A program made the translations under genes and the position numbers. The notes beneath the pieces are model-generated. The model saw nothing but the letters and a program-made list of their open reading frames with translations. It made no database searches and was not told where the DNA came from. From assembly GCF_022682495.2 (NCBI RefSeq), contig NC_071398.1:101808677-101872676 (forward strand): 64,000 nt of DNA. The letters are read 5' to 3'. Source of the DNA: Desmodus rotundus (taxonomy: Eukaryota; Chordata; Mammalia; Chiroptera; Phyllostomidae). Positions 11,291 to 22,883 of the stretch are shown here, in pieces; position 1 is the stretch's first letter; each line of letters opens with the position of its first letter.

Positions 11291-12045
11291 GATGTCTCTC
11301 AATGCCAGAGACTGGTGAAAAGGAAAGACATTATTTATTTAAAAGTTATACAGTCCTTCGTTCTCCCTCTTCCCAGTCTGGGGTACTGTATCTCAGCAAA
11401 AGAAGTAGAAGTCTGTGTGTGATTCAGGCTCCAGGCACCATCAGCTGAGTCACCCCCACGGGGTCCCCACTCTGCCAAAGCAGCACGGTTTTCTCCCTTC
11501 TCTGCCAAAGCCCTGTGGTCCTCTCCTGCTATGGCTGCCACACCTGGCTTTAAATTCCAGTGCCACTCTACCCCTGCAGCCCCATTTCCGACTCCCCCCA
11601 CAATAGGTTACACCTGCCAGCACTCCCTATCCTTCCAGCTTGACTGGGCTGCCACAGTAAATTGGCAGGTGTGTCCCCATGGCATGGAGCCAATCCTCTC
11701 CAAGCTCTCACACAGGCGCTGTAACCAGGGGGAGTTGTTTCCCAGTTACATCTTGGGTGGAAGTCACTCCCAGCTTCCTGGCTCAAAGCATGGCCACAGC
11801 TATTTAACATATCCATGAAACCAGTTAAAGGTTATAGATACGTTAACTGACCATGCCAGAGGTTATCTGCACAGCTGTTATACAAAACAGCTCTGAATAG
11901 CCCTGCTCCAGGTGTCCCTTCCCCCAGCTCAGGCTCGTGTGGGTGAGGACATCCTATATATATTTTCCTAGTATTCCTGGACACCTTGAGTTCTGGACTC
12001 CATTACAAATCCCTATTTGGGGCCCTCGTCTAGGCTGCACCCCGT
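11291..12045 (-). mobile_element. Possible ERV LTR, minus strand
   Basis: This interval breaks the match with the related modules at 15.1 kb and 37.0 kb. On the minus strand it ends with an AATAAA-type signal near 11,333 followed by a ~40-base tail ending CATTGAGAGACA, as an LTR would. I could not place both TG/CA ends or a target duplication, so the call is tentative. No gag, pol or env reading is visible. Confidence 0.35.
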
Positions 12046-12619
12046 TTCATTCTGTCCTGAGTCTGTCTGTGCCATCTCGCATCTGCGAAGTGATGGTCAC
12101 TGGCTCCAATTCAATGCCAGCAGGAGTTCCAGAGTTGGGGTGTGGGGAAGAAGGAAACTTTATGTAGTGCGCATAGCTCCGTTTTGATGCTAATGGCTGT
12201 GAGCGCAACAAGGCTGTTAGGAAGCTCAGTATTGTTCCAGGTGAATCACGAAGCAGCACTGTTGTGGGTCAGCCCAATGGTGCTGCTGCTTAGTTGTGAA
12301 GCATCATGGTTGTGAGGGGGCCCTGAAGTGAGGCAGCCCCAGGGCAAGTTGCCCCTCAGCCTGTGCTGCTCAGTATTTCTCTGCTCTTTCTGGTCTGGTC
12401 CCGTCATTTCCTCTCTGCTCGGCTGCATTTGCACACAAAGAAATGCACTTTGGAAAATGGGCCCCTGTGAGTGCAGAGATCAGGCTGGGTGAGCAGAGAA
12501 AAGGCCTCTGGTGTTGTCACCAGAGTAGTCTGTTATTTTTATTCATAAATTATGCCAAGTTTTCCTCTCATAGTTTTTTTTCTCCCAACCTGAGACTGCC
12601 TTTGTGTGGCAGCTCACTT
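12046..12619. repeat. Block-specific unique segment, paralogous to 33,915-34,540
   Basis: Shared ordered landmarks include GAAGTGATGGTCA, TGGCTCCAATTCAATGCC, TTGTTCCAGGTGAATCA and CTCTGGTGTTGTCACCAGAG, the last being a small hairpin. No open frame is conserved between the copies. Confidence 0.7.
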
Positions 12620-13180
12620 AAATTATACAGGAAAATAAAAATTAATTGAAAATCCTAACTAAACAGGTAATAAATGCTATTGTTTTACGTATAAAGCCAT
12701 CCAGACATCTCTCCTTGCCTATTTCCATTCTTCTACTCTCCTGGAGTTAATTTATTATCCTGCATTTCTAGTATGGACGCAAACCTTGTGAATTTTCAGC
12801 TGTATGTCCGTAATGTGCAGTTATCACTGCCTTTTCCAATTGGTTTTTAATGTATGATTTTTATTATTATTCAGTTCCAATTGTTTTAAACTCCAATTGT
12901 GATTCATTTTGGGGGTTATTTAGAAGTGTATTTCATAACTTTTAAATGTAAGAACTTTGTAGTTACTTTTTACAACTGATTTCTAGATCAGCTACAATGA
13001 GAGCAAGAAACATACTTCATGTAATTTCAATCCTTTGAATTATTTTGGAATCTTCATTACAATCTTGTCAATGTAAAAAACGTTCTAAGCATGCATCTCT
13101 GCTGCCATCTCGTGGTCATTTTGGGAATAACACCTTAGGGCAGGCCAGCAGGAAAAGTTGTGTATAGTCAGTTATCTGTG
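12620..13180. repeat. Mariner-free linker copy
   Basis: Contains the linker half that elsewhere precedes a mariner, running straight into AATGTAAAAAACGTTC and TCTCTGCTGCCATCTCG with no element between. This shows the arrangement before mariner insertion. The CTCF-like motif is at 13,100-13,118 (17 of 19). Confidence 0.75.
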
Positions 13181-13189
13181 AATGTTGAA

Positions 13190-13780
13190 TCCAATTTGCT
13201 GCTCATGGTGTTTCTCATACCCTTACTGAATTTTTTGAGATGGTCTCTTGTTTCTGAAAGAGGAATTCTCTATTCCTGATGAGAGAGGTTTATTAAATCT
13301 ATTAAGATTTAACCATATAAATTTTTGTTTGTGTCTCTGTTTTATATAATTTAAGTTTATGACATTAAGTACATGGTGAATTTGGATCGTCTGGTTCAAT
13401 GAAACTTTTTGATAGGAAGTACTCATCATCTCTAGTCCTGCTTTGTACTTTGAAGTCTACTGCATGTTATTATGTAATTTTATGCGGTTTATGTTTGTAT
13501 AATACAGGGTGGGGCAAAAGTAGGTTTAGAGTTGTGAGTGCGAGAAACAAAGTTTATTGTTGTCTTATTTAATAATTATGATATTATTTTCCATGTGAAC
13601 AACTGTAAAGCTGCTTTTGCAGCATCCTGTGTATCTTTTCCCATTCTTTCACTTTTGATCTTATTTCACCCTGTTTTAGGTAATTGACATTTTCTCCCTG
13701 TTTGTGTCTTTTCTTTTTATTGTCTGAACAAGTTCTTTTTCAGAGTGGTCCTTATTTTATAAGATATATACTATTAATGT
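13190..13780 (-). mobile_element. Old L1 ORF2 fragment with nested mariner MITE
   Basis: AT-rich sequence with the order typical of the reverse complement of L1 ORF2 3' sequence (TTGAAGTCTACTGCATGTTA, then CCATTCTTTCAC). Related copies lie at 31,690-32,080 and 35,110-35,690. Too decayed to translate. Confidence 0.45.
13505..13631 (+). mobile_element. Mariner-type MITE
   Basis: Starts CAGGGTGGGGCAAAAGTAGG and ends AGCTGCTTTTGCAGCATCCTG, a diverged inverted copy. About 125 bp, next to TA on both sides. It is present in block B (35,419-35,535). It is absent from the related fragment near 32,015, which reads TGTACTATATTTTCCCC. Confidence 0.8.
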
Positions 13781-13847
13781 ATTTCTTCATTAAACTGCAT
13801 GTTCACAGGTATACTTGATTCTTGGCTATTTTGATTGAAATGGACCA

Positions 13848-14201
13848 CTAAAAATGAAACCTACAGATGAGGTCAGAGGCAGGACTGGGCTGCAGGTGAG
13901 AGGGATGACCAGGCCAGAGATGTGGGTGGGGTTGGTTGGGAGGCAAATTTAGGCTGGCAGGCCTGAGGGGCTGGCAGTTCTGGACCAGAGATGAGTATCC
14001 ACGATGACCCGAGGTTAGGCGCTGCTGCTGGCCGTGGGTCTCTGCTGTCACGAGGTGATGACCCTGGCCAAACGTGATGCAAGCAATGCAATCCAGGTAC
14101 AGGAGGTGAGCTGCAGGGGGGTATGAGGTGAGGGGACTGGGGCCAGATAGAGCCACCCTGTAGGCAGCAGAAAAGGGGGGCCAGACTCTTCCTGAGTACA
14201 C
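13848..14201 (-). other. Uncharacterised 117-codon open frame, paralogue at 35,755-36,129
   Basis: Not a recognised family. The protein is proline-, histidine- and leucine-rich, starts MYSGRVW and ends PSPASDLICRFHF. The block-B copy is also open (124 codons), starts MYPRNSL and ends with the same ICRFHF, despite several indels between copies. There is no signal peptide, clear domain or splice context. GC-rich noncoding DNA can give such a frame by chance, so I do not call it a gene. Confidence 0.25.
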
Positions 14202-14479
14202 ATCTTGGGTCCCGATTTAAGGGACCACTTCCTGTGGTACCACTTTGCTATGTTAATCTAGATTATATGATGTTTATAGACAACTTTGGTAAGTGGGTAT
14301 ACAATGATACCCAATTTTTAATCCAAGAACAAGATAGCTTTCCTCTGTTACAGTTTCTGTTATTGGGGAGCAGTTTCCAACTTTGTTCATACCGATCCTG
14401 TACATCGTTGTTAAGTGTATTCCGAGGGTTTTTTTTAAACCTGCATTGTTGCTACTGAGTCTTAAAAAATTGTATCTTT

Positions 14480-15257
14480 AATTTACCATTTCTACATGTT
14501 TATTTCTGCGTGTTATTTCCCCATCACTGCACTAAATTCCATTTGTGATACTTTTCTGTTGATTCTCATGAGTTATGAAGGTAAACTCGCTCTCCCGCAG
14601 TAATGATTATTCCATTTTGGTAGCTGTATATGACATAGAAATAGTTAAAGCTTGAAAGGAAATAGAAAGATGTGAGGTAATGTGAGGAGCTGGAAAAATT
14701 CTTTTTGTTAGTCCTAGATATATTAATGACTAAATAAAAGAGCAGCATCATTCTTAGTGTTTTAAGGGACTGTACAGCCTGGAAGCAAGCATGGTGTTCT
14801 AGAAATCTCAAGTGTTTTGTTAGCGGAGATGTGCCCCTGACTTGGTAATCTGAGGAACACACAAGGTAGCAAATGTCCACGTTTCAAAGAGGGAAACTTT
14901 AGATGGTGAATTCTGGCATCTAACAGAGTAAGATTCTTTGTTCTAAGTGACATTATGAAACGGTTATTAATGTGACTTATGAGGAATGGAAAGAAGCAGG
15001 GATCCTCAGATGCTGACTCAGTTTTATCACAGTGCAACTCAGTCTCCTAAGTCGTCAGATCTTCCTTTGTCTCCTGAACTTTTCCAGATGTCTTCTCAAC
15101 TTGGGACACTTCTCCCCAGTATTTGCAAGATGGCCGGCATTTTTTGTTCTCTGAGTTTCAGCTTCCATGCTGCCTGTTCCAAGAAAGACAGCATTTCCCA
15201 TGTAGGATGCAGAGGGACATGCTGTTTGTATTCTAAGGGAGTCTTCAGGATACAGAG
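14480..15257. repeat. Three-copy AT-rich module, copy 2
   Basis: Matches 10,506-11,290 and 36,500-37,154 in order: ATAGTTAAAGCTTGAAAG, GTGTTCTAGAAATC, GGTAATCTGAGGAACAC, GCAAATGTCCAC and CAGGGATCCTCAGA. No gene is seen. Confidence 0.7.
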
Positions 15258-15473
15258 CAGGGTTTGTCACTCTCAGCACTATGGACCTTTTTGGCCACAT
15301 AATTCATTCTCCTGGGGGATGGTCCTCTGCATTGTAGGTGCTTATAAGCATCCTGTACCTCTATTCACTGCCCACACCCTGGCTTCCCTTCCCCTCAGGA
15401 CAGTCTAAAATGGCTCAGCACATTGCCTAAAGCCCCCTTGGGGGCAGAAATCACCTTTGGTTGAGAACCACTG
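15258..15473 (-). mobile_element. MER5A-like hAT (Charlie) nonautonomous element
   Basis: On the minus strand it begins CAGTGGTTCTCAACC and ends AGTGACAAACCCTG, the known ends of MER5-type elements. The interior has CACAGGAC-like and CAATGC sequence in the expected order. About 215 bp. The paralogue is at 37,155-37,368. Confidence 0.85.
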
Positions 15474-15519
15474 AGTTTGAAGCCTTTATCATTTTGGAAA
15501 ACAGAACTTGCTCTGGTAT

Positions 15520-15854
15520 GCAGTGGTTTTATTATTTTTGTATGCTAATTATTTTCCAACTCTGACTGTGATTTATTGTGAACAGTTATTTAAAAGTGTA
15601 TTTTAAAACATCTAAATGTAAGCACTTTCTAGTTACCCTGTGACTGGTTTCCAGATGAATGGCAAAGAGAGCAATAAACATACTTTATGAGACATTTGTT
15701 GGAACCTGCTTTATAGCTTAATATAGTCAGTTGTAAAAATGTTCCAAGTGTGCTTGAAAAGCATTTGTAATTTATTTTTTTGTTGCCACTTACTTAAACA
15801 ATGAGAAAAAATTTATTCAAAATTGTACACCAAGAGTTAAAAAGAAACTGCTAA
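15520..15854. repeat. Linker repeat, left part, cut by the 6.46-kb insertion
   Basis: Linker sequence ending AAAGAAACTGCTAA. It resumes at 22,314 with CTATCGTTGTATGTATATAC. The uninterrupted counterpart is 37,430-38,127. Confidence 0.8.
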
Positions 15855-16100
15855 TGATAGGGGACTCAAGAGTTGGAAAATATTAGTTTAAGGTTAAAAG
15901 TTATAAGCCTAGCAAGTAATGTATATGTTAAAGCTTTTGTTTCAGAAACTACAGATAAGGCCTGTCCTGGCTCCTGGAAAACAGCTGACCTCCTGGGGCA
16001 CTGGTAAAGATTACCCCCTGGGGAGAAGTTGGAGGCATCCAGACCTTTGTGTTCCAGGGAGAGACCCAAGGGACACAGTCAAGAGGAAAGGTACCCTGGG
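15855..16100 (+). mobile_element. Left LTR-like end (partial or diverged)
   Basis: The first ~110 bases align with the right LTR (TGATAGGGGACT-AAGAGTTGGAA, AGTTTA, AATGTATATG/AATGTATG, AAAGCTTTG). Similarity then fades. The polyadenylation region of the right LTR is not found here, so the copy is truncated or from another subfamily. Confidence 0.55.
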
Positions 16101-16800
16101 GTGGGGGGAGATGGAGACCCTCTTGGGCCAGAATCCAGCTGCTGAGTGGGCCTGGTGGCTGAGCCTCATGGGGCGGGGCTGCCAGCAGGCCTGAGGGCCA
16201 GGGAGGGGACAGCACCAGCTGGTGTGGCCCCTGCTGTGGCTTTGCTCTTGCGGGAGCTGGGCTGTCTGTTTAGCTCCTTCTGTTCTCTGGCTTCCTGGAG
16301 AAGAAGAACCTATCCCCTGGCTGCTGGGTCCTGCAGCAGCCCCCGCCCCTGGCAGGACTAGCCTGCTCACAAGGACTTGGCTGTGATGATTTGGGGGAGG
16401 AGTGAATTTTCTGGACCCCAGCAGCCACATGAGCAGCTCCTCCATGTGAGGCTGGGGACGGTGGGCAGTTGTGCCTCCAACCAGATGGGCTCATCTAAAC
16501 CAAAGACCCCAGGGGAGCAGACAAGGGCCATGGGGTCAGGTCGGCAAATGCGGCAGTCACACCATGGCCAGCTCTCAGCTCCGCAGCCCCCTCCTCACTG
16601 GCCCTCAAGCTCGGGGTCCCCGGTACCTGAGGTGGGGGAGGCATGGGCATGGGCACCACACACTTGTGAGGAGCAGGGCAGAGCCCCCCCCAGAATCTCT
16701 GCCGCCGCCGCCAGACCCTTGACTTCTCTCTGGGAAGGATGACGGTTCCCCGCTGTTCTGGCCCCTCTCACCTACTCAGGGAGCAGGCGGAGCTGTTTCC
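16100..16800. other. GC-rich interior of the insertion, no gene seen
   Basis: Open frames occur on both strands with no family resemblance and no support for splicing. I see nothing further here. Confidence 0.4.
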
Positions 16801-17160
16801 TTTTTTTTTCCCCCCCTTTAATAAATTTTATTTTTTACTGAATTATAATAAGTAGAGAAAACGCACAGATCTTAAAAGTACAAGATGATATTTAAATACA
16901 TAAACTATCATGATAACCATCATTCGGATCAAGATGTAGAACATTTTGAACACCCCAGCAGATATGTCACATCCCAGATGATAACTCCCAAAGTTACCCA
17001 TTACTCTTATTTTTACCCTGAATTAGTATTTTTTTCATGAATTCCTATTTCTTGACCTGATTGTTGGCTACATGACTGCGGTCACTTTTTATGCATCCGT
17101 ACACTTAGGACTTGTGTACTTTTCTGTATGTTATACTTCAATATTTTTTCTATAGCCCGC
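16801..17160. mobile_element. Possible old LINE 3' end
   Basis: An AT-rich island inside GC-rich DNA. GATGTAGAACATTTTGAACA and GTATGTTATACTTCAATA resemble 3' ends of old mammalian L1 subfamilies. No coding sequence remains. Confidence 0.45.
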
Positions 17161-20100
17161 TTCACAGGCTCACACCCCTGTCCGCCCTACCTCCTCCCCA
17201 GGGGGCAGGGACCACAGAGAGCCTGGGCGTCCTGAAGGCGCTCCCATTTGGGCGGGGTTCCCAAAGTCTCAGGCCCCGCCCCTTCGTTGAGCAGAGGAGG
17301 AAACTGAGTCCCAACCAGGGCAGCGCCGGGCCCAGGTCGCCAGCAGTGCAGCCCCCCACACCCTGCCAGGCAGTCTGAAAGGGGCAGCGCCATGGGAAAA
17401 GTCAGTCCCTGACTCGAGTGCACGACCCGTGTGGCCAGGGCTCTCAGACACACCAGGTACGCACGTGGAGCCAGAGGAAGAAGGGGAGGTCAGCAATTAG
17501 TCCTTCTCAGAGGAAGGCTCCCTTGGGGGGCTTCCTGGACCAGTGATGCAGCTGGTTGTGGGGTCCCTTGTGGAGTTACAGCAAGGAGGGCTCCCCTTTC
17601 TCTGGACGATCAGAATTCACAAGGAGAATGGACACAGGTCATACTTCTGAGCTTTTACTCGGAAACGATGTGGAAACTCCCAGCCTGTGGGAGAAGGCGG
17701 GACAGGTCCCCTCCAGGCCCCTGTGAGTTCTCACTGTCCCCAGGCCTCTCCTGCCACAGCCTCACCTTCAGCAGACAGCCTGAGGTGGGCCCTGGGCTCT
17801 GGACACCGGGTCTGAGGTTCCGGTAGACTCATGGTGAGGGCTTATCACCTCAGGGGCCAGTCTTCAGGCTCAGGAACTGCAGCCCTGGTGTGCTAGCTCT
17901 TCCCCATCTTGGGGACCCTGCTGCTCCCCAGGACGGGTATAAACACAGGGATGGGGGTGCTCCTTGCAGCTGGTCTGCCTCTTTCTCCCCACTGGACAGA
18001 GCTGAGGATATTTTAAAACACAAGCCTGCTTTACCTCCGACTTCAACCCACCCCCACAGCATTTTCCTTAAACTCTTCCACCCCAGAGTGAAAAGCTCAG
18101 GGCATACACTCCCTGGCTCCACGGTGTAGCTGCGCAAACTGTGGCAAAGCTGGGATGAAACGCCACTCCCACCTGGTTTGTGATCCCCTGGGAGGTCCGG
18201 CACCCAGGAGGCACACCAGGGCTGGGCTCCTTTTCCGTGGTCTGCAGGGAGGCCCCAGAACTCCACATCTTTGTCCAGTTTCAGGCATCTGCACCACCCT
18301 GCTGAACCCAGGAAGCAGGTGGCGTTGACGGCTCACAGCCCTTTGGTGAACAATTTAATTGCTTTTGCGGGAGGCTGTGGGGACCAATGGTCTTTTATGT
18401 TTTAGTTCTCTGACCGAAGCCCATTTAGATGGTGCAGAATCCTCGGTCTTTGATTTCTGATAAATGCTGATTTCCATGAAAAAACCCTAATTATCTCCGT
18501 CTCTTCCCTCCCTCCCTCCAGGCAGAGTCCCCGGGGAAGGCAGTGCCTGCCCTTTGGCACCACGGAAGCCCTCTCCCACCCTGGTAACTTGTAGTGACAC
18601 TGAAGTGCCCCCGATCCCCTGTCTTGGGCAGCGCCCTCCCCTCCCCATGCCCAGGGTGCAGCTAAGGCCCTGATGCAGACCCAGCCTCTGGACGCCAAGG
18701 AGACCTGCATCCATTTGGAACATATTCCCGCAGAACTCCCCCCAACCCTGGTTTTCTCCCCAGTGGTTGTCTCTCTGCTTGGATGGCTCTAAGAACTTCT
18801 GTCTGTTAAAGCCCAGGGGACCAGTCTCTGGGAGCAAGAAGGGTGAAGATGATGAAATAGTCCTTTTGTGGAGGGGTTGCCAGTAGTACAAACGGTAGTG
18901 AACTTGAGCAGACAGCATTCTGGTTTGTACCAGTACAGCGTCTGTGAGGGACCTGCACCCATGCTCAGGGCCAGGCTGAACGTTCACCCTGCTGCCCCCC
19001 GCAAAACATCCGGGATTGGGGATTTTCTTTTTTTTAAGCAGTGATTTGCCACCACGTGGGGCGGGCGGGAGGACAGCATTGGAGAGAGCACGCTGAGACG
19101 GGGACTACTGGGGCCCGTCCTGTCCAGGACACCTCCCCACACCCCCCTGCAGAACGGGGTGCACACACAGCAGGTCTCTCCCCGGGCTGAAGAAGGCCGG
19201 GTTGCCTGAGCTTTGGGGCCCTGGGTTTGTCCTATTGCAGTAATAGTAATAATGGTAATAATAATAAACACTAACTAACAATACCCTTGTTGTCATCCCC
19301 AGGGTTGGCTGGCAGGCTGTGGAACTGCTGAGGAGCGTTTGTTTTAGAATTATTTTCCACTTGTGATGTTTTCTGGATGGAATCCCATGCAGATGTGACA
19401 TTAAGGGGGAGCCACTGTCTTCGGATGGGTGACTGGGGCTCGCCGAGGGTCAGGTCGGATCCGGCAGACTCCCACCTGGTCAGGACAGGCACCGGATGTG
19501 CGTCCATGGAGGTGGCTCTGGGGAGACAGTGTCTCCTGTGTGTGGCGGTCTGAGCTTGGGCCACGGACTCCCATGGACCAGCCTTCAGCAAGCGGCTTTG
19601 GAGGCACGGGAGGCCATGTGAGCCTGGTCACTGACCCCCTTCCCCTGCAGGGAACACTGTTGGGGTGCACGTTCCCCTCGGGGAATCATCCACATGTTGG
19701 CAACGTGCTGTTCAAATGAGGCCCCCTCTGGCCCTTCACATGGGCCCTTTGGAGGACGGACAGCTGGTGTGGGGGCTTGGCCAGACAAGCAGAGGCTTCC
19801 TGTGGGCACATCACGGCCCCCCAGAGCCCAAGAGTCTGGCACACAGTCCCCACTGTGGGTCGCCCTGAGCTTCGTCCAACGGCGAAGGCAGCGTGGAGAA
19901 CAGGGTGCTCCCAGTCAGGAACCTGTGAACAGGAGCTGGGGGTGGGTGGGGCAGGGGGCGGTGCTGAGAGACCTGGAGAGGGGCGTGTGTCAGAAGCGAG
20001 GTCAGGCTGGGTCCCCTCCCTGCACTGCGAGGTCCCCAGCGAGGAGTGGGTGGTGGCCTGGGGTGCAGGGATGACCAGGAGCTGAGGGGCATACACAGGC

Positions 20101-21339
20101 ATCGGGGGCACCTCGACTTGGTGCAGTTAATGGGTCGAAACACTCAGACGTGGGCATTAAACACACTCGTGAAATCCCCAAACAGAACCGAGCTGAGCTT
20201 CCAAAGTGACTGAGATGTAGAGCAAATAAAAGTCTGAAATTACAGAATGCTTTTTACAGAGATTGCTCTGCAGGACCAGGGGAGGGGCCCTTCTGCTCTC
20301 TGTCGAGTTATTACAGAATTCTATTTTGTTTTTAACATCATGGTTTTTAATAAGAAACCATCTGGCAGCATCCCCCCTCCCCCACTGAGGGTATTGTTTT
20401 GTGGCCCTTTTTAGCTGGAAGGCTGATTTTGTAATAATTTACCAAACAGAGGGTCCTTTTCCTAATGTGGAGACAGTGGCTCCTGCAGGGGACACCCCTC
20501 TGCCGAGCACACCGGGGGTGGGGGGGGGTGGGGGGGTCCGTGTCCTCGTTACCCCTTGGCAGGGGGGGTCCCACTCCCAAACACCTCCCAGTGTCTCAGC
20601 CCAGCACCCGGGCTGTTCCAGGAAGGGGCGCCAGGGCACCCCGAGCAGAGGCTGAGGGGCGAGGTGCATGGCTGCATGCTGATCTTGGGGAGCAGCTGTG
20701 CCGGGCCGCATGGGGTTCCCGACACAGGGCTCGGAGGAGACTGGGCTGAAGCGGCCCAGGGAGCCCCTGCTGGGCACGCTGCTGCCTGGCAGCTGGATGG
20801 CACCTCAGGAGGAGCTGAAGGAAGTGAGACGCCCCATTAGAAAGGGAAAACGGTGCCGAATACACAGCTGCCTCCAAAACATCTCCCGGTTTGGCCAGAG
20901 GTGCCGGGTGCCAGGTGGGCGGTGCCAGCGAGTGGACCCAGGGTGCCCACCGACACTGTGCCTCCCAGGGACACACAGGAGCGATTGACCGGCAAGCTGC
21001 ACGGGCGGAAACTTAAAGTGGGAGGGAGGGTCGGAGAGGGACAGATGACAGGGGCATCTGTAGGGAAGATCCAGAAACATCCTCAAACTGCCAGACTAAC
21101 GCGTGATTTTACCCAAGCCACTGGGTTCAAGGCCCATTTACAAAAATCAAGCTGATTTCTTCAGAAAAGCAGCAAACAGGAAAAATTTAAAATGCCCCGG
21201 CAGCGGCATGTGGACATCTATACCTGGGAATAAATCCCTGTACGGACCTCCACATGGAACGAGAGAACCCCCCCGAGGGACAGTGAGGATCGCCAGTGAG
21301 AGGGGAGGGAGCACCGTTTCACGCCACATTCAGCACCCC
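17160..21339. other. GC-rich single-copy-looking interior, no gene seen
   Basis: Not repeated elsewhere in the window. Two AT-richer islands stand out, at 18,345-18,500 and 20,160-20,465. They have the look of noncoding conserved DNA (TTTCTGATAAATGCTGATTT; TAATAATTTACCAAACAG) rather than transposon tails. GAGGAGGAAACTGAGTC at ~17,295 could be a MIR scrap. A G-run lies at 20,514-20,537. No retroviral gene is seen. Confidence 0.4.
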
Positions 21340-21838
21340 CCCTTCAAGCCGCATTCACGCAGTGTTCACATTCCGTCCATGCATGGATCACGTGCCACTC
21401 ACATGCTGAGCATGTGCCACCCATGCCCTGTTCACACGCCATTCATGTGCTGATCGTGTGCCGTCCATGCCGTGTTCACATGCCGGTCACGTGTCATTCA
21501 CGTGCCAGTCACACGTGGATCACATACCATTCGTGTGGTGTTCACATGCCATTTCCCTGCTGATCACGTGCCCTCCTTGCCTTGTTCACGTGCCATTCGG
21601 GCACTGATTACATGAAGTTCATGTGCTGATTACGTGCCATCCATGCTCTGTCCACGTGCCGTTCACGTGTTGATCCCGTGCCACCCATGCCCTGTTCACG
21701 TGCAGCCCATGCCCTGTTCCCATGCTGATTTGTGCCATTCACACGCTGATCGGGTGTCATCCATGCATCATTCACGTGCCGATCAGGTGCCGTCCACACT
21801 TTGTTCACGTTTCATTGACACGCAGTTCATGTGCTCTT
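21340..21838. repeat. ~43-bp minisatellite rich in CACGTG E-boxes
   Basis: Degenerate tandem units built from GTTCACGTGCCATTCA and TGATCACGTGCCATCCATG. Nine canonical CACGTG hexamers lie at 21,389, 21,488, 21,499, 21,565, 21,587, 21,653, 21,664, 21,697 and 21,773. The array abuts the right LTR. Confidence 0.85.
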
Positions 21839-22313
21839 TGATAGGGGACTTAAGAGTTGGAACATTTCAGTTTAGGTAATAGCTAGTAAGCTTCATAATC
21901 AATGTATGTAAAAGCTTTGTCCAAGAACTGAAGGTGGGACCCACCCTGACTCCAGGAGACCACGAGCAGCTCCACCTGTGAGCCTCAGGAGGCCCGCACC
22001 CAGTTCCAGGTGGTGTCTGAGCCCCTGCGCTCCAGGTGAGATGCCCACTGCCCAGGGTGAGAATGCTGAACTTGTTTGTTTGTAATCCAATGAACTTTTC
22101 CCCGAATTCCAAACCCCTTACCTACACTTTGTTCTCCAGATAAAAAGGGCCATTTGAAAATGGAATTTAACATGGTCTGTTAGGGTGCGAACCCGCCATG
22201 GTCTCAGATCCCCGGCCATCTGAACAAAGCGCCATAAAGATTCAGTCCCTGTCGCTGCTGATTGTGTTTGGCAGTGACGGGCAGCCCGAACACCAGTGTC
22301 TTTTCTGGTTCCA
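21839..22313 (+). mobile_element. Right LTR (475 bp), ERV-like
   Basis: Starts TGATAGGGGACTTAAGAG and ends GGTTCCA. A CATAAAGATTCAGTCCC segment near 22,234 is a plausible polyadenylation region. It is followed by CCCGAACACCAGTGTC, as in many retroviral R-U5 regions. The orientation is plus. Confidence 0.65.
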
Positions 22314-22704
22314 CTATCGTTGTATGTATATACATTTGCAGAGATGTCGATGTGCATGTTTTTGTCTACTTTCTCTGGATTTAATGTACTCTTTTAGGTT
22401 CCTAATATGGTTACAAAAATTGTAAATTTTCAGTTTTTATTTCTGATAATGTGAATTTAAAGGCGAACATGTTTTTCATAAGTTTTGGTACGTAGTATCT
22501 TTATCACCATTCATTTTCAATTATTTTGTAATTGAAATTGTGTTTTACTTTTGAGGTTGTTTACAAGTGTATTACATAACTACCAAATATAAGGACTTTC
22601 CAGAGTCCCATTTGTCGTGAATTCTGGCTGAAGTGCAATGAGAGCACTTCAGAAACATTGTATATAATTTCAATGCTGCGATGCTTGTTGAAACTGGCTT
22701 TATA
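22314..22704. repeat. Linker repeat, right part after the insertion
   Basis: Continues the linker broken at 15,854, down to GAAACTGGCTTTATATTGGC at the next mariner end. Confidence 0.8.
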
Positions 22705-22883
22705 TTGGCTTGGCCAAACGCTAAAACCTTTCGGGAAGATGGAATTATGAAGATGCCTGCAATATTGCAGAAGGCAGTGGAACAAAACGGTGAATACATT
22801 GTTCAATACAGTTATTGGTGAAAACGAAAAACGTCTGTTCCTTTGCCTCTTTACATAAAAACTGGATGAACCTTTTGGCCAGC
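22705..22883 (+). mobile_element. Internally deleted mariner (~180 bp)
   Basis: The 5' end (TTGGCTTGGCCAAACG) joins directly to the transposase C-terminal coding end (GGAATTATGAAGATGCCTG, then CAGTGGAACAAAACGG) and the 3' end (AACCTTTTGGCCAG). The block-B copy (38,128-38,308) has the same deletion, so the deletion came before the block duplication. Confidence 0.85.

Larger units (their letters stand above)
15855..22313 (+). mobile_element. 6.46-kb LTR-bounded insertion with non-retroviral interior
   Basis: The outer ends are TGATAGGGGACTCAAGAG and CTTTTCTGGTTCCA, i.e. TG...CA. Flanks CTAA and CTAT are a possible 4-bp target duplication with one mismatch. The block-B counterpart is an empty site near 37,739, so the insertion is younger than the block duplication or was lost from B. 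The interior (about 16.1-21.3 kb) is GC-rich and I see no gag, pol or env coding. It may be captured genomic DNA between LTRs, or two independent LTR events. Confidence 0.6.

Noticed and set aside
15919..16742. Open frames up to 144 codons in the GC-rich insert
   Set aside because: They overlap each other on both strands and show no domain or conserved start. I treat them as composition effects.
19427..21155. Cluster of 90-141 codon frames
   Set aside because: Same reason: GC-rich DNA with frames in several phases at once.
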